This document shows positions 58,235 through 64,000 of a stretch of DNA of 64,000 nucleotides, piece after piece (position 1 is the first letter of the stretch; the number at the start of each line of letters is the position of its first letter). A model generated the notes under the pieces. It saw only the letters and a program-made list of their open reading frames with translations. It did no database searches and was not told the origin of the DNA. The position numbers and the translations under genes were made by a program. The stretch lies in the NCBI GenBank assembly GCA_947488615.1, contig CANKZU010000002.1, forward strand, positions 124,001 to 188,000, written 5' to 3'. Source of the DNA: an uncultured Aurantimonas sp. (lineage in GTDB: Bacteria; Pseudomonadota; Alphaproteobacteria; Rhizobiales; Rhizobiaceae).

Positions 58235-59650
58235 TTAAGCCTCGGTGCCGCCGACCGTCACCTGGTCCATGCGCAGATGCGGCTGGCCGACGCCGACGGG
58301 CACGCCCTGGCCGTTCTTGCCGCACATGCCGATCCCGGTGTCGAGGGCGACGTCGTTGCCGATCATCGACACCCGGTGCATCGCCTCTGGTCCGTTGCCG
58401 ATCAGCATCGCGCCCTTCACCGGCTCCTCGACCTTGCCGTCGCGGATCCGGTAGGCCTCGGTGCAGCCGAACACGAACTTGCCGCTGGTGATGTCGACCT
58501 GGCCACCACCGAAGGAAACGGCATAGATGCCGTCCTTGACCGAGGCGATGATCTCCTGCGGGGTGTGCGGCCCGTCCAGCATCATGGTGTTGGTCATGCG
58601 CGGCATCGGCGAATGAGCGTAGGATTGGCGCCGGCCGTTGCCGGTGGCGGCCATGCCCATCAGCCGGGCGTTCTGGCGGTCCTGCATATAGCCGACCAGC
58701 TTACCATCCTCGATCAGCACGGTCCGGTTCGTCGGCGTGCCTTCATCGTCGATGGTCAGGGAGCCCCGCCGCTCGGCGATGGTGCCGTCGTCGACGACGC
58801 TGACGCCCTTGGCCGCCACCTGGCTGCCCATGAGGCCGGCAAAGGCGGATGTCTTCTTGCGGTTGAAGTCGCCCTCCAGCCCGTGGCCCACCGCCTCGTG
58901 CAGCATGACGCCCGGCCAGCCGGAGCCGAGCACGATGTCGAACGTGCCGGCGGGGGCGGGAACGGCGCTGAGATTGACCCGGGCCTGGCGCAGTGCCTCG
59001 TCGGCAATGCCTTGCCACGTGTCGGTCAGCATGAACGCGCCGAAGCCGGTTCGTCCCCCGGCGCCGAAGGAGCCTGATTCCTGCCGGTCGTCCTTGCCGC
59101 AGACCACGGAGACATTGATCCGCACCAAGGGACGCACGTCCTTGGCAAGCCGCCCGTCGGCGCGCAGGATCTCGACCGTCTGCCATTGCGAACCGAGCGT
59201 CACCGAGACCTGGCGCACATCCTCGCCCTTGGCCCGTACATAGGCGTCGATTTCCTGGAGAAGTTTGACCTTCGCCTCGAATCCCGGCGTGGGGATCGGG
59301 TTCTCGTCGCCGTAGAGCTTGCGGTTGGTGCCGGCGGGCGCCTCGGCATAGGTCCCGTGATGGCCGGTTTTCACGGCGGTGACGGCGTGTGCCGCGCGTT
59401 TCAGGGCGGCGTCGGAAAAGTCACCAGCATGGGCGTAGCCGACCGCATCGCCGGCGACCGCGCGCAGGCCGAAGCCCTGGTCGGTCGAGAAATTGCCGGC
59501 CTTGAGGCGGCCATTGTCGAACACCAGCGATTCCGATTCGCGATATTCAAGAAACAGTTCGCCATCGTCCGCGCCTTGGAGCGCTTCGCCAAGGATGGTG
59601 TCGATCTCGGCTCTGGAAATGTCGAAGCGCTCGATCAGCGACGCGGTCAT
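58235..59650 (-). CDS. tldD: TldD family metalloprotease
   Basis: 471 residues. With TldE it forms a heterodimeric protease that degrades unfolded peptides and matures some modified peptides. The zinc motif HEAVGH (251-256) is followed by GLEGDF, and the Cys and His ligands lie further on, as in FVFGCTEAYRI. N-terminal GFGLRAVAGDAVGYA is also typical. The start is an ATG at 59650 behind GAGGAG. The TldE partner is not in the window. The sirtuin gene follows. Confidence 0.95.
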   Translation of the reverse strand: MTASLIERFDISRAEIDTILGEALQGADDGELFLEYRESESLVFDNGRLKAGNFSTDQGFGLRAVAGDAVGYAHAGDFSDAALKRAAHAVTAVKTGHHGTYAEAPAGTNRKLYGDENPIPTPGFEAKVKLLQEIDAYVRAKGEDVRQVSVTLGSQWQTVEILRADGRLAKDVRPLVRINVSVVCGKDDRQESGSFGAGGRTGFGAFMLTDTWQGIADEALRQARVNLSAVPAPAGTFDIVLGSGWPGVMLHEAVGHGLEGDFNRKKTSAFAGLMGSQVAAKGVSVVDDGTIAERRGSLTIDDEGTPTNRTVLIEDGKLVGYMQDRQNARLMGMAATGNGRRQSYAHSPMPRMTNTMMLDGPHTPQEIIASVKDGIYAVSFGGGQVDITSGKFVFGCTEAYRIRDGKVEEPVKGAMLIGNGPEAMHRVSMIGNDVALDTGIGMCGKNGQGVPVGVGQPHLRMDQVTVGGTEA

Positions 59651-59758
59651 GGCAGGCTCCTCGGTCGAAAGAATCAGAGCCACGACATAAGAGCGGGCGG
59701 GTCGTATGCCAACGGCGGGGGGAGACGATCGTGCGGCTCCCGCCGGCGTTCGCCGCGA

Positions 59759-60277
59759 TCACGGCAGGGCGGCGAAACCGTCCTTGAAGCCGTCGAGATC
59801 CACCGGGATGCCGATGCCCTGTTCGGGCGTCTGGAAGACGATGAAGGTTGCCATCTTGCCGCTGGACAAGGTTTCCAGCAGTTCGTCGGCGAGAACCACC
59901 TCGGCGAAGCATCCGTCCTGGAAGCAGCGCACGAACTGCGCTCTGCCGATGTCATTGCCGTCGACATACAATCCAAGGCCGTTCGGCAAAAGAATGCCGA
60001 GCGGGGCGAGCACGCGCAGGATGCGCGCCTGCTGGTCCGCTGTCTTCAGCGCGACGATCGACAGGCCGACTTCGGGGCGGTCTTCGGCCACGACGTTCTG
60101 AAGCAGGGCGCATTGTTCGCCGGAGGCACCGGCCGGCTGGTCGCAGACGATGGCCCACGCGCCGTGCTGGGACTTGACGGTTCCGGTGGCGCCGGATTGT
60201 GCCGTCGCCGGTTGTGGGACCGCGGCGGCGGCCATCAGGACGAGGGCCGCGAGTCGCGGCAAAAAGGCATGTGTCAT
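59759..60277 (-). CDS. Invasion-associated locus B (IalB) family protein
   Basis: 172 residues. A signal peptide (to about 26, PATAQS) is followed by the IalB domain: a GAWAIVCDQ strand, paired cysteines (EQCALLQNV; QFVRCFQDGCFAEV) and a final beta strand. IalB was named in Bartonella for erythrocyte entry but homologues are widespread in free-living rhizobia, where the role is unclear; it is probably a periplasmic or surface protein. The ATG at 60277 gives the signal peptide; an earlier start at 60307 is less likely. Confidence 0.9.
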   Translation of the reverse strand: MTHAFLPRLAALVLMAAAAVPQPATAQSGATGTVKSQHGAWAIVCDQPAGASGEQCALLQNVVAEDRPEVGLSIVALKTADQQARILRVLAPLGILLPNGLGLYVDGNDIGRAQFVRCFQDGCFAEVVLADELLETLSSGKMATFIVFQTPEQGIGIPVDLDGFKDGFAALP

Positions 60278-60650
60278 CACAAAATCCGAATCAGGCTTGC
60301 TTCCCATTTGCCGCTTCTATGGCAAACAATTGGTTACCGCCGATGCCGCTTGACGGCGAAGCGGATGTTAACTCCACGCGCACAATCGCATAAAACGCGC
60401 GTTGCGCGGGCGACGTCATTTCGCGCAAAACCTCGCTAGCGGCTGATGTTGCTCGGATTATGCCCGCGGCATCGCGAAAATGTCGCAAGCTGACGGTCGT
60501 TCTAAGATGTTGCGGAAAACCGGGTTTCGTGGTTTGAAGCACTGGGCTACCGGACATATTCGGATTATCATATGTTTTGGTGCTGGCGTTGGCTGGTTCC
60601 AAGCAGTATCCGTTCCGGATCAGGGACTGACGCGAGCGCGACAGGAGACA
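60278..60650. other. Gene-free divergent region upstream of coxB
   Basis: About 370 bases between the IalB gene and coxB. An open frame continuing coxB upstream to 60480 has no ribosome site and was not used. An imperfect GCGAAAATGTCGC dyad lies near 60474-60486; no clear FNR or other named operator is visible. It probably holds the coxB promoter. Confidence 0.5.
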
Positions 60651-61562
60651 ATGCGAGTGAGACGATCGATCTTTGCTGCAACGGCGTTTCTTTCGACGGC
60701 CGGAGCCGCCATCGCGCAGGAGGCGGACCTGCTTCCCGGACAGCCACATCCTTGGCAGATCCTGCTTCAGGATGCCATGTCGCCTATCGAGAGCCAGATT
60801 CAATGGTTCAACTGGTATGCCCTGGCCTTTGTCATCCCGATTACGATCATCGTCGCGGCGCTTTTGGGATGGTGCATCTACCGCTTCCGCGAAAGCCGCA
60901 ACCCCGTTCCGTCGCGCACCAGCCACAATACGCTGATCGAGGTCATCTGGACCGTCGCGCCGGTGATCATCCTCCTGTTCCTGGCGATCCCGTCCTTCCA
61001 GCTTCTGACGGCTCAGTACAATCCGCCAAGCGAGCCGGAGCTGACCATCAAGGCGACAGGCTACCAGTGGTATTGGGGATACGAATATCAGCCGGCGGAC
61101 GGCACCGAGCAGGCGCAGGCCGAGCCGGTCTCCTACGAGTCCCTTCCTCTGTCGGAAGAGGATCGCGAGGAAGCCGGCAAGCAGGACAAGGGGACCTATC
61201 CCCATCTTCTGGCAGTCGACAACGAGGTGGTCGTTCCAGTCGATACGGTGATTCGCCTTTTGTCGACGTCGGGGGACGTCATCCACGCCTTCGCCATGCC
61301 GTCGATGGGCGTCAAGGTCGACGCCGTTCCCGGGCGCATCAACGAGTCGTGGTTTGAGGCGACGCGGGAAGGCATATTCTACGGCCAGTGCTCGGAGCTC
61401 TGCGGCCAGGCTCACTACAACATGCCGATCGCCATCCGGGTCGTATCGAAGGAGCAGTACGCCAACTGGTATGCCGCCGCTTCGCAGGATCTGGAGAACG
61501 CCAACGCGCAGCTGACCGCGGAGATCGACTCCGCGGACGGCATCGCCGTTGCCGGTCGCTGA
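60651..61562 (+). CDS. coxB: Cytochrome c oxidase subunit II
   Basis: 303 residues, the subunit that receives electrons from cytochrome c. A signal peptide (to about 22, AIAQEA) and two transmembrane helices (about 57-77 and 97-115) precede a cupredoxin domain with the binuclear CuA site: His212, then Cys247-SEL-Cys251, His255 and Met258 in GQCSELCGQAHYNM. GYQWYWGYEY supplies the aromatic electron-entry residues. The ATG at 60651 follows ACAGGAGAC. coxA starts 29 bases downstream. Confidence 0.97.
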   Translation: MRVRRSIFAATAFLSTAGAAIAQEADLLPGQPHPWQILLQDAMSPIESQIQWFNWYALAFVIPITIIVAALLGWCIYRFRESRNPVPSRTSHNTLIEVIWTVAPVIILLFLAIPSFQLLTAQYNPPSEPELTIKATGYQWYWGYEYQPADGTEQAQAEPVSYESLPLSEEDREEAGKQDKGTYPHLLAVDNEVVVPVDTVIRLLSTSGDVIHAFAMPSMGVKVDAVPGRINESWFEATREGIFYGQCSELCGQAHYNMPIAIRVVSKEQYANWYAAASQDLENANAQLTAEIDSADGIAVAGR

Positions 61563-61579
61563 ACACCAACAGGGTTTGA

Positions 61580-63193
<1,614 letters not shown>

Positions 63194-63329
63194 GACGCGC
63201 CGGCTGACGCCGCACGGCAAATGCGCTACGGTCTTCGGACCGGGCGCGCCAATATTCGGTGTCTTCTCATTCGGGAGGGCACCCATAGCGACCGGGGCAC
63301 CGGTCAAATGGACGAGTTCGAGGTTCGAC

Positions 63330-64000
63330 TTGACGCTTCTCGGTTCCACCAACAGCGAGGTCCGCTCCAGCGGCGGGAGCCTCGCCGAGCCGCGTGACTT
63401 CCTGGCGCTTCTCAAGCCCCGGGTCATGTCGCTGGTGGTTCTCACCGCGATCACCGGCCTCGCGCTGGCCCCAGGGTCTCTGCATCCGACGCTCGCGGTC
63501 ATCTCGATCCTGTCGATCGCGATCGGCGCGGGCGCCTCGGGCGCGCTCAACATGTGGTATGACGCCGACATCGACGGCGTCATGACGCGAACGGCGAAGC
63601 GGCCAATCCCGGCCGGGCGCATCGAGCCGGAGACCGCGCTGGCCTTCGGGCTCGGATTGTCGCTGCTTGCGGTCACGTTGCTCGGGCTCGCCTCGAACTG
63701 GTTCGCCGCCGGGCTGCTGGCCTTCACCATCTTCTTTTACGCCGTCGTCTACACGATGTGGCTGAAGCGCTCGACGCCGCAGAACATCGTCATCGGCGGT
63801 GCCGCTGGCGCGTTTCCGCCGATGATCGGCTGGGCCGCCGTGACGGGCGGCGTCGCGGTCGAGAGCATCGTTCTCTTTCTCATCATCTTTCTCTGGACGC
63901 CGCCGCATTTCTGGGCGCTGGCGCTGTTCAAGCTGAAAGACTATGACAACGCCGGCGTACCGATGCTGCCGAATGTCGCGGGGGAACGCGCGACGCGGAT
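63330..64000 (+). CDS. ctaB: Protoheme IX farnesyltransferase (haem O synthase), 5' part
   Basis: 223 codons visible; the gene runs past the window edge. A UbiA-family membrane enzyme that farnesylates haem b on the way to haem a for the oxidase encoded upstream. The first Asp-rich motif is [35 protein letters not shown] starts the first helix, and [13 protein letters not shown] with [12 protein letters not shown] is the second conserved block. Translation probably starts at the TTG at 63330 behind GAGG. Further upstream a GGGAGGG site precedes an in-frame ATA at 63285, an unlikely but noted alternative. Confidence 0.95.
   Translation, partial: MTLLGSTNSEVRSSGGSLAEPRDFLALLKPRVMSLVVLTAITGLALAPGSLHPTLAVISILSIAIGAGASGALNMWYDADIDGVMTRTAKRPIPAGRIEPETALAFGLGLSLLAVTLLGLASNWFAAGLLAFTIFFYAVVYTMWLKRSTPQNIVIGGAAGAFPPMIGWAAVTGGVAVESIVLFLIIFLWTPPHFWALALFKLKDYDNAGVPMLPNVAGERATR

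Noticed and set aside
60474..60486. GCGAAAATGTCGC as a RegA/RegR-type redox box upstream of coxB
   Set aside because: It matches only part of the published consensus and has no second site; listed only as part of the intergenic description.

Overview
The window looks like chromosomal core DNA from a high-GC alphaproteobacterium, most likely a member of the Hyphomicrobiales (Rhizobiales). The evidence is the split F0-ATPase operon with separate b' and b subunits, the DUF6101, DUF1344, DUF2007 and IalB families, and the syntenic blocks moaB-ispE-TPR-prenyl synthase-DUF2007-tRNA methyltransferase-S49 peptidase-glyQ and aroC-phosphatase-fabI-dnaJ-pdxH. The respiratory chain is aerobic: an aa3-type oxidase subunit cluster plus a ubiquinone route through a long-chain prenyl diphosphate synthase and UbiA. 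I saw no tRNA, rRNA, CRISPR array, prophage or complete insertion sequence. I cannot name a genus from sequence alone.

Layout. 1-6.5 kb: end of a flavin oxidoreductase, a DUF305 protein, a YHS-type copper ATPase behind a CueR-type promoter, an aldo/keto reductase and a TerC membrane protein. 6.5-9.3 kb: F0 operon atpI-atpB-atpE-b'-b, closed by a terminator. 9.4-19 kb: RNase HII, a radical SAM protein, MoaB, IspE, a TPR lipoprotein-like protein, a prenyl diphosphate synthase, a tRNA methyltransferase and an S49 peptidase. 19-26.6 kb: an irregular zone rich in palindromes. Here glyQ and glyS are kept apart by a DUF5615/DUF433 toxin-antitoxin-like pair, a zinc metallopeptidase, a DUF559 endonuclease, repeat elements and a partial copy of the glyS start; glyS itself carries three in-frame insertions. 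26.9-34.7 kb: GH25 lysozyme, Sua5, an FAD dehydrogenase, UbiA and PurD.

34.9-44.3 kb is a fatty-acid oxidation region: fadE-thiolase-fadB, then across a FAH-family hydrolase an acyl-CoA dehydrogenase-enoyl-CoA hydratase pair. Both transcription units begin behind a nearly identical 20-bp motif (18 of 20 bases the same), suggesting one regulator. 44.3-51.1 kb holds DedA, two RNA methyltransferases (TrmA-like and TlyA), a BrnTA toxin-antitoxin module lying between tlyA and dxs, then dxs-xseB-HDAC-family deacetylase. 51.1-60.3 kb has an FG-GAP protein, aroC, DUF1344, a phosphatase, fabI, a CbpA-like DnaJ, a lipoprotein, pdxH, a sirtuin, tldD and IalB. The window ends in coxB-coxA-ctaB, the last cut by the edge.

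The most unusual material is around glyS: a RIME-like palindromic element read in frame inside an essential aminoacyl-tRNA synthetase, plus a duplicated start of the same gene that overlaps the real ATG. I found no clear previously undescribed multi-gene system; the candidates below are regulatory or repeat-driven oddities.
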